64,000 nucleotides of DNA from Paenibacillus sp. 453mf (lineage in GTDB: Bacteria > Bacillota > Bacilli > Paenibacillales > Paenibacillaceae). Below are positions 34,236 through 43,163 of the stretch, in pieces. The notes beneath the pieces are model-generated. The model saw nothing but the letters and a program-made list of their open reading frames with translations, searched no databases and was not told where the DNA came from. The stretch covers positions 2,036,862 through 2,100,861 of the forward strand of contig NZ_FPAC01000001.1 in NCBI RefSeq assembly GCF_900116105.1. Reading direction: 5' to 3'. The position numbers were made by a program, and so were the translations under genes. The first letter of the stretch is position 1; each line of letters starts with the position of its first letter.

Positions 34236-34490
34236 ACACGATCCCTCCAAGCCAGTATAGAAGACGCAGCTGCACATTCTGCATTTCACGCTAAAAAGAA
34301 CATAATATGTGTTTGCTCCTTTAGACAAGAGAAAAGATCAATTTTTGGCAAGAAAGTGCAAAATTGTGGCAGGTAAATATTTTCCAAAAGTCTTAAAGTA
34401 TATAGTTGTAAGGATGATCCGTAAGGAGGAGTAAATTCGCATAGGTAAGCTGCTGACTATTAAAATGAATTGAAGGGAGAAAACAGGCAG
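34236..34490. promoter_or_regulatory. Divergent promoter region of the AraC regulator and pectate-lyase gene
   Basis: 255 bases between divergent start codons. AAGGAGGAG at about 34422-34430 is not followed by a start codon at the right distance for the lyase. The lyase's own site is AAGGGAG at 34473-34479. The region should hold the AraC binding sites; none was identified by eye. Confidence 0.45.
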
Positions 34491-37022
34491 ATGAAATGGA
34501 ATCATAAGCGATTCAAAGGAATGATGTCTATTGGTTTGAGTTTTTCGGTAGCGCTTTCAATTATGGGTGTCCAGCCCCCTTCTGCGGCCATGGCACTTGA
34601 GACGGGTAAGAAGCCCGTTCCTGATGCCTCTGTCCTCGCGTTTCCAGGTGCAGAAGGCGGCGGTGCCTATGCTACTGGAGGTCGGGGCGGAGATGTTTAC
34701 ATTGTAACCAATCTAGATGATTATAAGGAAAATGAAGAGCCGATCGCCGGTTCACTAAGATACGGTATTTTATCCACACCACAGGAAGGACGCACAATTG
34801 TCTTCCATGTATCCGGCACAATTGAGCTTGAGAGCTCCTTAAGATTAAATAATATTAAAAATTTGACGATAGCTGGTCAAACTGCACCTGGAAACGGCAT
34901 TACCATTGCAGGCTGGGATACGAACATCAGCAATTCAGAGAACATCATCATCCGTTACCTATCCTTCCGACCGGGTGCTGCAAATGTATTTAATGGCAGT
35001 GATTCAATGGACGCCCTATGGGGCAGAGACAATAACCAATTTATTATCGATCATTGCTCCTTTAGCTGGAACACTGATGAGACCTTGTCGTTATATCGGG
35101 GTGAGAATGGTACTGTTCAATGGTCCATCATCTCCGAAAGTCTGACTCTATCCGGGCATTCCAAAGGAAGACATGGCTATGGAGGAATAGCCGGCGGTGA
35201 CAAAACAACATTCCATCACAATCTGTACACAAGTCATACGTCCAGAAACCCAAGACTTGGCGGTGGCTATGCAGGTATAGCGGATAAAGAACACGTGGCC
35301 GTTGTTCAATTTGCTAATAATGTAATCTACAATTGGGGCTTTAATGGCACTTACGGTGGAGGCTTCAATTTCACAAACTTCATGAACAATATTGAAATCG
35401 CAGGCCCTGGAACCAGGGATAATGTAACGGATAGAGTCATTGATGCAGGCGAATCCGGCAAGCTGGGCGGTTTCTATATTTCAGGTAATCAGATCAACGG
35501 CAAGCTCACAGGCTGGCTGGACGGTTCATCGACTTATGTAAAAAGCTCGGGTGATCCAAGCGGAGATCAGTTAACGACATTTGTAACCGAGCCTTATTTA
35601 TCCGCGGACAGCACCGGTGTTAATCATGGCGTTACAAACAATGGCTTTGACAACCATGTCCTCCATGGAGTCGTCGATGCCAATGGACAATTGCTGAACA
35701 CCATTCTACGTCAGGCTGGAGCAACGTATCCCCGCCGTGATGCAATTGATGCTCGTATTGTAGCCGAAGTGGAACAAGGACTCGGAAGATATATCAATAC
35801 GGAGCACGAGGTTGGCGGATATGTAACCGACTTTGGTGTCGTTGAAGAGCAGCATCCTGATCAGTATGACTCCAATCTTAACGGAATGGAGGACAAATGG
35901 GAGAAGAAAAACAAGATCTGGGGTATGAAGGATGCATATAAGACCGTTACTCGCTCAGGTTATACTTGGCTCGAGCTGTATATAAACAGCCTGGGCGATA
36001 TGAAGCATGTTGCGGAAAACCCTGAAGCCAAGCTTCAAGCACCTTCAAATAATGAACAATTTAAACTGGGCGAACCCATTCAAGTTAGAATCAAGGCTTC
36101 CTCCAAATTCAAGAACAAAATCAAGAAAGTCGCCATATATAACGGATCTGAGTATCTTGGAGACGCAGTGAAGAGAGGAAATATGTATCAGTACACGATC
36201 AAGGGACTGGGCGATGCTTCTTACTTTATTTCTGCCCGAGTGACGGATTCAGAAGGTAATGAGACACAAACGACGGCTGCCAACATTCATGTGAATACGA
36301 GCGCTCACACGCTTGAGGAGGCGGGTTGGTCTTCGAAGGACATTGGTTCACCATACCTCAGAGGCTCGGGAAGCCTATCGGGTGGTACCCTAACGGTAAA
36401 AGGGAATGGGAAGCTGGGCGTAAGCGAAGGCAGCAGTGAACGGTCACCTGAGCGGGATGCTGCGAAGGATGATTTTCAATTTGTATACAAGAAGATGACC
36501 GGGGATATGGAGCTCACCGCAAAATTGGAAGACATCGGTTCAATCGATAACCATGCTTTTACCGGGCTCATGATTCGAGATGATCTCACTATAGACAGTT
36601 CGGCGGCAGCGCTTGGTCTGTCTTGGGTGAAGCTATCAAAAGACACCAGCTGGTCAGCTTATCTGGCTGGAAGAAACCAATCAGGAGCCGATTTTGATGA
36701 GCTGACAGAGACGCTGGATAGTCCGGCTGCAGCTGAAAATGCCGGTATTCAACTGCTCGCCGATATCCCTTTCAAGATAAATGGTGACTTACAAGGATAC
36801 TGGCTCAAGCTAGGGCGTAAAGGAGATGCATTCTACGCATATGGCTCCACAAATGGAACCGATTGGACCAAGATCGGTGAGAAGACGGTCGTCATGCAAG
36901 ACTCGATCTATGTTGGCTTTGCGGTAGACAGTAATGATGTTGCAAATGATATAGAACAGTTGAATTATGCAAAGTTCTCTAATCTTACTTTGACAGAGGG
37001 TTTTAATCCTCTAACTGACTAG
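34491..37022 (+). CDS. Secreted polysaccharide lyase family 1-like (pectate lyase) multidomain protein
   Basis: 843 residues. Signal peptide about 1-36 (ends PPSAAMA). Right-handed beta-helix lyase domain (about 48-440): FPGAEGGGAYATGGRGG start, NIIIRYLSFRPG, the calcium/catalytic SMDALWGRDNNQFIIDHCSFSW and HHNLYTSHTSRNPRLGGG, typical of PL1 enzymes that cleave polygalacturonate. An Ig-like domain follows (about 510-600; QAPSNNEQFKLGEPIQVRI), then a concanavalin-like, DUF1349-type module (about 605-843). I use ATG 34491 rather than TTG 34470: the signal peptide then starts MKWNHKRFK and AAGGGAG lies upstream. A divergent AraC regulator adjoins. Confidence 0.9.
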   Translation: MKWNHKRFKGMMSIGLSFSVALSIMGVQPPSAAMALETGKKPVPDASVLAFPGAEGGGAYATGGRGGDVYIVTNLDDYKENEEPIAGSLRYGILSTPQEGRTIVFHVSGTIELESSLRLNNIKNLTIAGQTAPGNGITIAGWDTNISNSENIIIRYLSFRPGAANVFNGSDSMDALWGRDNNQFIIDHCSFSWNTDETLSLYRGENGTVQWSIISESLTLSGHSKGRHGYGGIAGGDKTTFHHNLYTSHTSRNPRLGGGYAGIADKEHVAVVQFANNVIYNWGFNGTYGGGFNFTNFMNNIEIAGPGTRDNVTDRVIDAGESGKLGGFYISGNQINGKLTGWLDGSSTYVKSSGDPSGDQLTTFVTEPYLSADSTGVNHGVTNNGFDNHVLHGVVDANGQLLNTILRQAGATYPRRDAIDARIVAEVEQGLGRYINTEHEVGGYVTDFGVVEEQHPDQYDSNLNGMEDKWEKKNKIWGMKDAYKTVTRSGYTWLELYINSLGDMKHVAENPEAKLQAPSNNEQFKLGEPIQVRIKASSKFKNKIKKVAIYNGSEYLGDAVKRGNMYQYTIKGLGDASYFISARVTDSEGNETQTTAANIHVNTSAHTLEEAGWSSKDIGSPYLRGSGSLSGGTLTVKGNGKLGVSEGSSERSPERDAAKDDFQFVYKKMTGDMELTAKLEDIGSIDNHAFTGLMIRDDLTIDSSAAALGLSWVKLSKDTSWSAYLAGRNQSGADFDELTETLDSPAAAENAGIQLLADIPFKINGDLQGYWLKLGRKGDAFYAYGSTNGTDWTKIGEKTVVMQDSIYVGFAVDSNDVANDIEQLNYAKFSNLTLTEGFNPLTD

Positions 37023-37063
37023 TCGTTTACGTTAACCTATCCTCTGAAAATTGTCCTATTCAT

Positions 37064-37103
37064 TAGCGCCGGGTGTGAGCTACAAGCCCGGCGCTTTTCT
37101 TGG
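37064..37103 (+). terminator. Intrinsic terminator of the pectate-lyase gene
   Basis: Stem AGCGCCGGG / CCCGGCGCT with a 14-base loop and TTTTCTT, 41 bases after the stop codon. Confidence 0.9.
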
Positions 37104-37111
37104 TAGAGCAA

Positions 37112-37133
37112 ATAGCCGCAGTTAAGCGGCTAT
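37112..37133 (-). terminator. Hairpin after the sugar-oxidoreductase operon
   Basis: Stem ATAGCCGC / GCGGCTAT with a 6-base loop, about 30 bases after the stop codon at 37163. The T-tract on the minus strand is short (TTTGCT). Confidence 0.6.
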
Positions 37134-37162
37134 CATGGACATATATTTTTGTAGCAGGATGA

Positions 37163-38269
37163 TTAGCTATCCAGCGTATACAGCGGCAAATCTGCAGGAA
37201 GTGAAGCCGGACGTTTACAAGTGCTCTTCATCGTGTAGTGCTGACCGTCGTCCGAGGCGTCATGGAAGGCCCACATAGCTTCAAGAACATGATAGGCCAG
37301 TTCACCGCTGGCCCGGTGCTCACGTCCACTTCGAATGGCATACGCCATATCTGCCGGACCAATTCCCCGTGTGTTCTGATCGTATCCTGGCAAGAGCTCG
37401 ACCTCTTCCCAATCCTTCTCTCCAATGCGCTTCAGCAATACAGGGCCGCCAAACGTATTCGGATCCGGCACACGAAGCGTTCCTTCCGTCCCGTAAATCT
37501 CGATATTAGGGAGCTGGCTTCCTCCAAAAATATCAAAGCTGGTTACAATGGTGCCGATGGCTCCTTGCTCAAACCGAAGTAGACCTGCTACATGGGTAGG
37601 AATCTCCACCTTGATCTTCTGACCGAATTTCTTCTCGCTGCTTATGGTGCGTTCGTCAAGTGCCTTGCCCGTCATCCCCGTAATACTCGAGATCGGACCC
37701 AGCAACTGAATAAGTGCAGTCAGATAATAAGGGCCCATATCAAACATCGGGCCTCCCCCTTTGGCATAATAAAACTCAGGGTCCGGATGCCAGAATTCAT
37801 GACCGCGGCTCATCATAAAGGCTGTCGCAGCTACAGGCGTGCCGATCAGACCCTCTTCAATTAATTTTAGTGACGTTTGGATGCCCGTGCCAAAGAAGGT
37901 TTCGGGTGCAGAACCAACGAGAAGTCCCTTCTCCCTCGCCGCCTGCAGCACTGCGGCTCCCTCTTCCCGGGTAACCGCTAGAGGCTTCTCGACATAAACA
38001 TGTTTGCCCGCTTCTATTGCTTGCAGACAAACATCCGCATGAACAGCAGGGATCGTCAGATTGATGACAAGCTCAATCTCGGGATCATTCAGCAGTTCCT
38101 GAACACTAACCGCTCTGGGTATACCGTATGCCTTGGCCTGCTCTTCTGCTCTTGACAGGTCAAGGTCGGCACAGGCTACCAATTCAAGACATTCGAATTT
38201 ATTACAGTTTTCCATATAGATACTGCTGATTTTACCGCAGCCGATAATACCTACCTTCACTTTATCCAT
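37163..38269 (-). CDS. Gfo/Idh/MocA-family sugar oxidoreductase (second)
   Basis: 368 residues from ATG 38269 (the frame runs to TTG 38290). N-terminal Rossmann fold VKVGIIGCGKISSIYMENC (about 3-21) and the conserved EKPLAVT motif (Lys near residue 97), then the C-terminal alpha/beta substrate domain with GGGPMFDMGPYYLTAL. These NAD(P)-dependent enzymes oxidise or reduce sugars and inositols. It is the last gene of the LacI/Gfo/ThuA/Gfo operon. The sugar is unknown. Confidence 0.9.
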   Translation of the reverse strand: MDKVKVGIIGCGKISSIYMENCNKFECLELVACADLDLSRAEEQAKAYGIPRAVSVQELLNDPEIELVINLTIPAVHADVCLQAIEAGKHVYVEKPLAVTREEGAAVLQAAREKGLLVGSAPETFFGTGIQTSLKLIEEGLIGTPVAATAFMMSRGHEFWHPDPEFYYAKGGGPMFDMGPYYLTALIQLLGPISSITGMTGKALDERTISSEKKFGQKIKVEIPTHVAGLLRFEQGAIGTIVTSFDIFGGSQLPNIEIYGTEGTLRVPDPNTFGGPVLLKRIGEKDWEEVELLPGYDQNTRGIGPADMAYAIRSGREHRASGELAYHVLEAMWAFHDASDDGQHYTMKSTCKRPASLPADLPLYTLDS

Positions 38270-38305
38270 CGAATGTTGTTCTCCCTTCAACCTGTAAGTC
38301 TCGTA

Positions 38306-39028
38306 TTAGATCTGACTATCACCCATACCTGTATATTGTATTGCCTTGCCCTGCTTAGCCGCGGCTGCTTGCTTACCCTCTGCAGCCCACATAAATCCGC
38401 GAACCATGATTTCTTTGACCGGTGCCATTTCCACAATATCCGCATGATGTCCAAGCGAATTGTAGAACACTCTGCCTTGCCCCCAGCGCTTCGTCCATAC
38501 GACAGGCATGTCGACTGCGCCATTCGTAGAATGCGGTCCCTCCACAATTGGGAATCTTGTTGTAGCCAGCACTTCGACAGCCGGGTCAATGTGCAGATAA
38601 TACTGCTCACTTTTCACTTGGAAATCTTCTATTCCGGCAAGCAGTGTGCTGGAGCTGTTCTTGATATTTACCGTATATTCCACTCCGTCATTGCCCGGGT
38701 GTGCTACCCACTGGCCTCCCGTCATAAACTGCCAGTCAACATTCGTGCGGAATGCATCACACATTCCTCCATGCAGTCCTGCAAGGCCAACTCCTGACAT
38801 GACAGCAGCTGAAACGTTGCTTGCCAGCTCCTTCTCAATCTCGCCCATAGTCCAGCAGGGAATGATGAGATCAAGTGTCTTCAGCTTCTCCGCATCACGA
38901 TACGCTTCAAGTGTATTCGCGACTTCCACCTCGAAATTTTGCTCGGTCAGCCATGCTTTAAACAATGCCGATACCTGCTCTGGCTCGTGGCCGTCCCAGC
39001 CGCCCCATACGATTAGCGCTTTTTTCAT
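38306..39028 (-). CDS. ThuA domain protein
   Basis: 240 residues from ATG 39028. A class I glutamine-amidotransferase-like fold: KKALIVWGGWDGHEP start, LAGLHGGMCDAFR (about 85-97) and RVFYNSLGHHADIV (about 195-208) are the ThuA signatures. ThuA proteins accompany sugar catabolism (trehalose and other disaccharides via 3-keto intermediates), but their reaction is poorly defined. It is flanked by two Gfo/Idh/MocA oxidoreductases, the usual setting for 3-keto-glycoside breakdown (inference). Confidence 0.88.
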   Translation of the reverse strand: MKKALIVWGGWDGHEPEQVSALFKAWLTEQNFEVEVANTLEAYRDAEKLKTLDLIIPCWTMGEIEKELASNVSAAVMSGVGLAGLHGGMCDAFRTNVDWQFMTGGQWVAHPGNDGVEYTVNIKNSSSTLLAGIEDFQVKSEQYYLHIDPAVEVLATTRFPIVEGPHSTNGAVDMPVVWTKRWGQGRVFYNSLGHHADIVEMAPVKEIMVRGFMWAAEGKQAAAAKQGKAIQYTGMGDSQI

Positions 39029-39070
39029 CCTGCAACACACTCCTTCATTATTATGGAATCTTACAGTTAA

Positions 39071-40234
39071 CTAAGACATCTCAGACAGTGACACCCAGCG
39101 GCGTTCCTCCACCGACCGTTCTACCGCTTCAAGAACCGCCTGGCAGGCAACTCCATCATGGAAGTTCGGTACGGGCTGCCTATTCTCTTCGATCGCATTC
39201 ATGAATTCAACGACTTCATGAGTAAAGGTGTGATCAAATCCAATCGGATGTCCTGTCGGCCACCAAGCCTCCGCATACTTGTGAACCCCATCTGTCGCCA
39301 TGACTCGGCGGAAGCCCTGTACATCCTCTGCATCATTCACAAAGTAAACTTCAAGCTCATTCATCCGTTCAAAATCAAACTTTACGCTGCCCAGGCTGCC
39401 ATTGATTTCAAAGGAATTGGTGCTGCGATGACCAGCCGCAAAACGAGTTGCCTCAAAACTGCCGATGGCACCGCTTTCAAACCGGGCTAAAAACAGTGTT
39501 GCATCATCTACGGTTACAGGTCCTTTTTCCGTATTACTATTGCCCTTCGCTGTAAGTCCTGTCATCTCTGATGCAATCGGACGCTCCTTAATGAAGGTCT
39601 CGCTCATACCGATAACTTCTTTAAATTCTCCAACCAAATAACGAGCCATATCAATCAAATGCGCTCCAAGATCGCCATGCGAACCGGAGCCTGCAATTTC
39701 CTTCTGAAGTCTCCAGACGAGCGGGAATTCGGGATCCAGGATCCAGTCCTGCAGGAAGTTTGCTCGAAAATGATAGATCTTCCCCAGTCTTCCGCTGTCC
39801 ACAAGATCCTTGGCGAGCTGAACGGCTGGTGAGAAACGATAGTTAAAGCCAATCATATGCTTGATGCCCGCACTTTCCGCGGTCTCCAGCATTTCACGGG
39901 AATCCTTAAGGTTTAAGGCAAGGGGCTTCTCACAGAAGATATGTTTGCCCGCCTGTGCTGCAGCGATGGCAATCTCCTTATGAGCGTCACTTGGCGCATT
40001 GATATCGATAAGGTCGATATCCTCTCTAGTGACCAGCTCTCTCCAGTCGGTCACACTCTCCTGCCAGCCGAACTGCTCCTGTGCTTCCTTCACTCCCTTG
40101 GGATCACGGCCGCAGATGACAGCCATCTCGGGTTTAACGGTTTTTGGAAAAAACATAGGAACACTGCGATATGCATTGCTGTGTGCCTTACCCATAAATT
40201 TATAACCAATCATACCTACGCGAACAGAACTCAT
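39071..40234 (-). CDS. Gfo/Idh/MocA-family sugar oxidoreductase (first)
   Basis: 387 residues. Rossmann start VRVGMIGYKFMGKAHSNAY (about 4-22), NAPSDAHKEIAIAAAQAGKH and CEKPLALN (Lys near residue 102), then GGDLGAHLIDMARYLVG-type motif (SHGDLGAHLIDMARY) of the C-terminal domain. The start MSSVRVGMIG is directly after the LacI gene (4-base gap). Together with the second oxidoreductase and ThuA it likely oxidises, moves and releases a sugar in a keto-sugar pathway. Confidence 0.92.
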   Translation of the reverse strand: MSSVRVGMIGYKFMGKAHSNAYRSVPMFFPKTVKPEMAVICGRDPKGVKEAQEQFGWQESVTDWRELVTREDIDLIDINAPSDAHKEIAIAAAQAGKHIFCEKPLALNLKDSREMLETAESAGIKHMIGFNYRFSPAVQLAKDLVDSGRLGKIYHFRANFLQDWILDPEFPLVWRLQKEIAGSGSHGDLGAHLIDMARYLVGEFKEVIGMSETFIKERPIASEMTGLTAKGNSNTEKGPVTVDDATLFLARFESGAIGSFEATRFAAGHRSTNSFEINGSLGSVKFDFERMNELEVYFVNDAEDVQGFRRVMATDGVHKYAEAWWPTGHPIGFDHTFTHEVVEFMNAIEENRQPVPNFHDGVACQAVLEAVERSVEERRWVSLSEMS

Positions 40235-40238
40235 GAAA

Positions 40239-41306
40239 TCATCCTCCTGTACGATTTTTGGATGAGGCTCGAACGATTAGTTCGGCTTGTAACAGATATC
40301 TGGGATGTTCCTTGAACATCTGGGACCAATTGGACGGATCTTCACATGCCGTCAGCATCAATCGTGCAGCCAGCTCCCCCATTTCATAGAATGGCACTCT
40401 TACACTGCTGAGCGGAGGTACACAGATTTCTGCGGAATCCGAATCATCGTAACCGACAATCGCGGGAAAATGCTGCTGATCCGGTAGTAACTCTCGCAGC
40501 CTCTGAAGCAGACCGACAGCCATCCGATCATTTGCCACAAAGACAGCATCTACCTGTTCAACCCTCTTCGCAATTTCGTCTCCTATCGCATAACCGCTCC
40601 GTCTGCCAAAATTCCCTTCAAATAGAAGCGATTCATCGAGCTCAAGACCTCGCTGCTGAAGCGCTTTCTGAAAGCCCTTGAAGCGATCCAGACTGTTCGA
40701 GTACGTGAGCGGCCCGTTCAGAAATGCAATTCTGTGAAGTCCCTGATCGATCAAATGCTGTACAGCCATTCGGCTTCCTTCTTCATGATCCACATCCACT
40801 TCCGGGAAATTCTCCCGATCAAAATGCTGGTTGACGACAATAAAAGGATGCCTTGCCTCCCGGAGCTTTCGAAGGGCTTCCCGCTCTCCCGGCTCATCCT
40901 TTGCACCGAGCACGATTAGAGCATCTACCTTCTGCATCCGGAAGAATGACACATATTCGGGTGTATCCTCTTCACTGCGAAACAGAACAAGAAGATCATA
41001 GCCTTGCTCCCGCACCGTATTTCCCATTCCGCTGAGAATCTCAGAGAAGTAATAACTGGAGAACAGTCGCGCCTTCGGAATATAAGGCAGAACTACGCCC
41101 ATATTCCCGCTCTTGCGACGGGCAAAGCTGCGCGCGAGATTACTTGGCACATAACCAAGCTGGCTAGCAGCATCCAGTACTTTGATCCGCGTCTCTTCTT
41201 TGATAGGACCCACGCCGTTCAGTACTCGGGAGACCGTAGCTTCGGATACACCAGCTAAATCAGCAACTTCTCTTCGTGTTGCAATAATAGATCCACTCAT
41301 TTCCAT
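40239..41306 (-). CDS. LacI-family transcriptional repressor
   Basis: About 355 residues. N-terminal helix-turn-helix (TRREVADLAGVSEATVSRVLNG, with hinge SNLARSFARRKSGN) followed by a periplasmic-binding-like ligand domain (about 65-340). The longest frame begins at 41426, but that would put the promoter and operator inside the gene. ATG 41306 (or 41300) starts just before the HTH. Neither has a good Shine-Dalgarno, so translation may begin near the mRNA 5' end. It is the first gene of the sugar operon and probably represses it. Confidence 0.88.
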   Translation of the reverse strand: MEMSGSIIATRREVADLAGVSEATVSRVLNGVGPIKEETRIKVLDAASQLGYVPSNLARSFARRKSGNMGVVLPYIPKARLFSSYYFSEILSGMGNTVREQGYDLLVLFRSEEDTPEYVSFFRMQKVDALIVLGAKDEPGEREALRKLREARHPFIVVNQHFDRENFPEVDVDHEEGSRMAVQHLIDQGLHRIAFLNGPLTYSNSLDRFKGFQKALQQRGLELDESLLFEGNFGRRSGYAIGDEIAKRVEQVDAVFVANDRMAVGLLQRLRELLPDQQHFPAIVGYDDSDSAEICVPPLSSVRVPFYEMGELAARLMLTACEDPSNWSQMFKEHPRYLLQAELIVRASSKNRTGG

Positions 41307-41310
41307 ATCT

Positions 41311-41354
41311 AATGTACGCGCGTACATTTTCTCATGGCGAGCATAGAATGTCAA
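41311..41354 (-). promoter_or_regulatory. Promoter and palindromic operator of the LacI sugar operon
   Basis: Minus-strand -35 TTGACA at 41349-41354, 17-base spacer, -10 GAAAAT at 41326-41331. An 18-bp perfect palindrome AATGTACGCGCGTACATT at 41311-41328 overlaps the -10 and the expected start point. A perfect palindrome with a central CG is the classic LacI/GalR operator shape, so the operon is probably self-repressed until its sugar ligand binds. Confidence 0.8.
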
Positions 41355-41481
41355 TTGGTCTGATGCATTTTTTACAAAGAAATACGCCCATGATCTTCTA
41401 ATTAGGATGAAGGAATTCTTCATCAAACTGTGTAGAAGTTCATGAGCGGATAAACGGCTAACGGTTTATACGCTGTTCATA

Positions 41482-42561
41482 TCAGCCCTGCTTCAACGCT
41501 TCTATTACTGAGCCAGCAGCATGCTCCTCTTTGTTCGCTTTTGCCTGCTTCTTAAGCGTGCTGCCAGGTGCAGATTCTAAGGTCTGGGCCTGCCTGACTT
41601 TATGCAGCACCTCTTTGCCCGGAAGAAAATGCTGTGTTCTTATGTAGCGGATCGTTCGGGTCTTGGCTCTCATAACAATAGAATGCGTCTCGGCTCTGTC
41701 ATCAGCAAGATATCGGACTCCACCAAGAATTTCACCTGGCGTGACTCCCGTGGCTGCAAAAATAACATCGTCCTTACCGATCATATCCTCCATTGTCAGC
41801 ACTCTATATGGCTCTGTAATTCCCATCTTCAAACAGCGCTGATATTCATCTGCATTCGCAGGCATTAATCTGCCCTGGATTTCTCCACCAAGGCAAGACA
41901 GCGCTGCAGCAGCCAGTACTCCCTCTGGTGCTCCTCCTGAGCCTACGTAGATATCAATGCCCGCTTCCGGGAATGCCGGCGCCATCGCTCCTGCCACATC
42001 TCCATCACTCAGGAATTTGATTCGAACGCCCACTTTACGCAGCATCTTAATGATGCTCTCATGGCGATCACGGTCTAGAATCATAACGGTTAGATCAGAG
42101 ATGTTCTTGTTTAACTCAGTAGCCGCTTTTCGCAAGGTGACATCAATCGGATCTTCAATACTTACTTTACCGACCAGCGCTGGTCCGACCGCAAGCTTCT
42201 CCATGTACATGTCTGGAGCATGAAGCAGATTCCCTTTGCCTGCAACGGCGATAACAGACAGTGCATTATTCAGTCCCTTGGCTACAATCTCGGTTCCTTC
42301 CAGCGGGTCCACAGCAACATCCACTTCCGGCCCCTCACTGTTCCCTACTTCTTCTCCGATATACAGCATTGGAGCCTCATCCATCTCCCCTTCGCCAATG
42401 ACTACCGTTCCCTTAATGGATACAGAATCAAACATGGCGCGCATCGCCAGAGTTGCGGCCTCATCCGCACTATTCTTATCCCCCCTGCCCATCCAAGGAG
42501 CTGATGCCAATGCAGCTAGTTCTGTTACCCTGACTATCTCAAGCGCCAATTCACGTTCCAC
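41482..42561 (-). CDS. glpX: Fructose-1,6-bisphosphatase class II
   Basis: About 359 residues from GTG 42561. It hydrolyses fructose-1,6-bisphosphate in gluconeogenesis. Motifs: GEGEMDEAPMLYIGE (about 58-72) and DPLEGTEIVAKG (about 86-97) bind the metals and phosphate, and GSGGAPEGVLAAAALSCLGGEIQG (split here as GSGGAPEGV and LGGEIQG) follows. The frame extends to ATG 42600 without a Shine-Dalgarno; AAAGGGTG precedes the GTG. The C-terminal tail after residue 320 (KKQAKANKEEHAAG) is an extra basic/acidic extension. Monocistronic as far as I can see. Confidence 0.93.
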   Translation of the reverse strand: MERELALEIVRVTELAALASAPWMGRGDKNSADEAATLAMRAMFDSVSIKGTVVIGEGEMDEAPMLYIGEEVGNSEGPEVDVAVDPLEGTEIVAKGLNNALSVIAVAGKGNLLHAPDMYMEKLAVGPALVGKVSIEDPIDVTLRKAATELNKNISDLTVMILDRDRHESIIKMLRKVGVRIKFLSDGDVAGAMAPAFPEAGIDIYVGSGGAPEGVLAAAALSCLGGEIQGRLMPANADEYQRCLKMGITEPYRVLTMEDMIGKDDVIFAATGVTPGEILGGVRYLADDRAETHSIVMRAKTRTIRYIRTQHFLPGKEVLHKVRQAQTLESAPGSTLKKQAKANKEEHAAGSVIEALKQG

Positions 42562-42695
42562 CTTGCTTCCACACCCTTTCTCCCGTTTGAGTCTTATCAT
42601 AATAGAAGCAGAAGCATAAATCTACCAATTCATCCCTTATTTTATAATGAAATAGACGACTTTGAATGAATATTCCCTTTACTTTAGTGATGAAT

Positions 42696-43025
42696 TCAAC
42701 TGTTTCTTGGCCCCCATAGAATAATTGCAACCCCTGCAAGACAAATGAACGAGCCTAGCCAATCATAGAAGTCCGGTGTTTTCTTATCGACCCCCCAGCC
42801 CCACAATATTGCCATGATGACGAAGACACCTCCATATGCCGCATACACTCTACCAAACGTGGGAAATTGCTGCAGCGTAGGAATGATGCCGTAGATTACT
42901 AGAATTAAACTTCCTGCAATTCCATAAATATAATGTCTTCCCTCTCTAAGCCACAGCCACACTAAATATCCGCCGCCAATTTCAGCAAGTCCGGCGAGAA
43001 TGAACAATATGATAGATACACCCAT
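42696..43025 (-). CDS. ynfA: YnfA-family (UPF0060) membrane protein
   Basis: 109 residues, the family's usual length, with four transmembrane helices: [58 protein letters not shown] and [12 protein letters not shown]. The [16 protein letters not shown] and [13 protein letters not shown] motifs are diagnostic. YnfA resembles small multidrug resistance pumps; activity is suspected but not settled. Single gene downstream of a terminator. Confidence 0.92.
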   Translation of the reverse strand: MGVSIILFILAGLAEIGGGYLVWLWLREGRHYIYGIAGSLILVIYGIIPTLQQFPTFGRVYAAYGGVFVIMAILWGWGVDKKTPDFYDWLGSFICLAGVAIILWGPRNS

Positions 43026-43076
43026 TGAGATTCTCTACTCCTTCTAAAATGAAATCATTCGATCATACCACACATT

Positions 43077-43124
43077 AAAAAAAGGCACAGAGCCTCATTC
43101 AATAATGAATGTACTCCGTACCTT
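43077..43124 (-). terminator. Intrinsic terminator of the deaminase/binding-protein pair
   Basis: Minus-strand stem AAGGTACGGAG / CTCTGTGCCTT (two G-T pairs) with an inner CATTCA/TGAATG stem, then seven T residues. Confidence 0.88.
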
Positions 43125-43163
43125 GGTCTATCATTTTATTATCGTTATGGAATCCATTTCCAC

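Noticed and set aside
34413-34479. Possible leader peptide before the pectate-lyase gene (AAGGAGGAG without a matching ATG; a six-codon ATG frame ends there)
   Set aside because: The only in-phase starts are non-canonical or lie upstream of the site; nothing supports translation.
38273-38797. A 174-codon plus-strand frame opposite thuA
   Set aside because: Cysteine/histidine/arginine-rich translation typical of an antisense shadow; ThuA on the other strand is certain.
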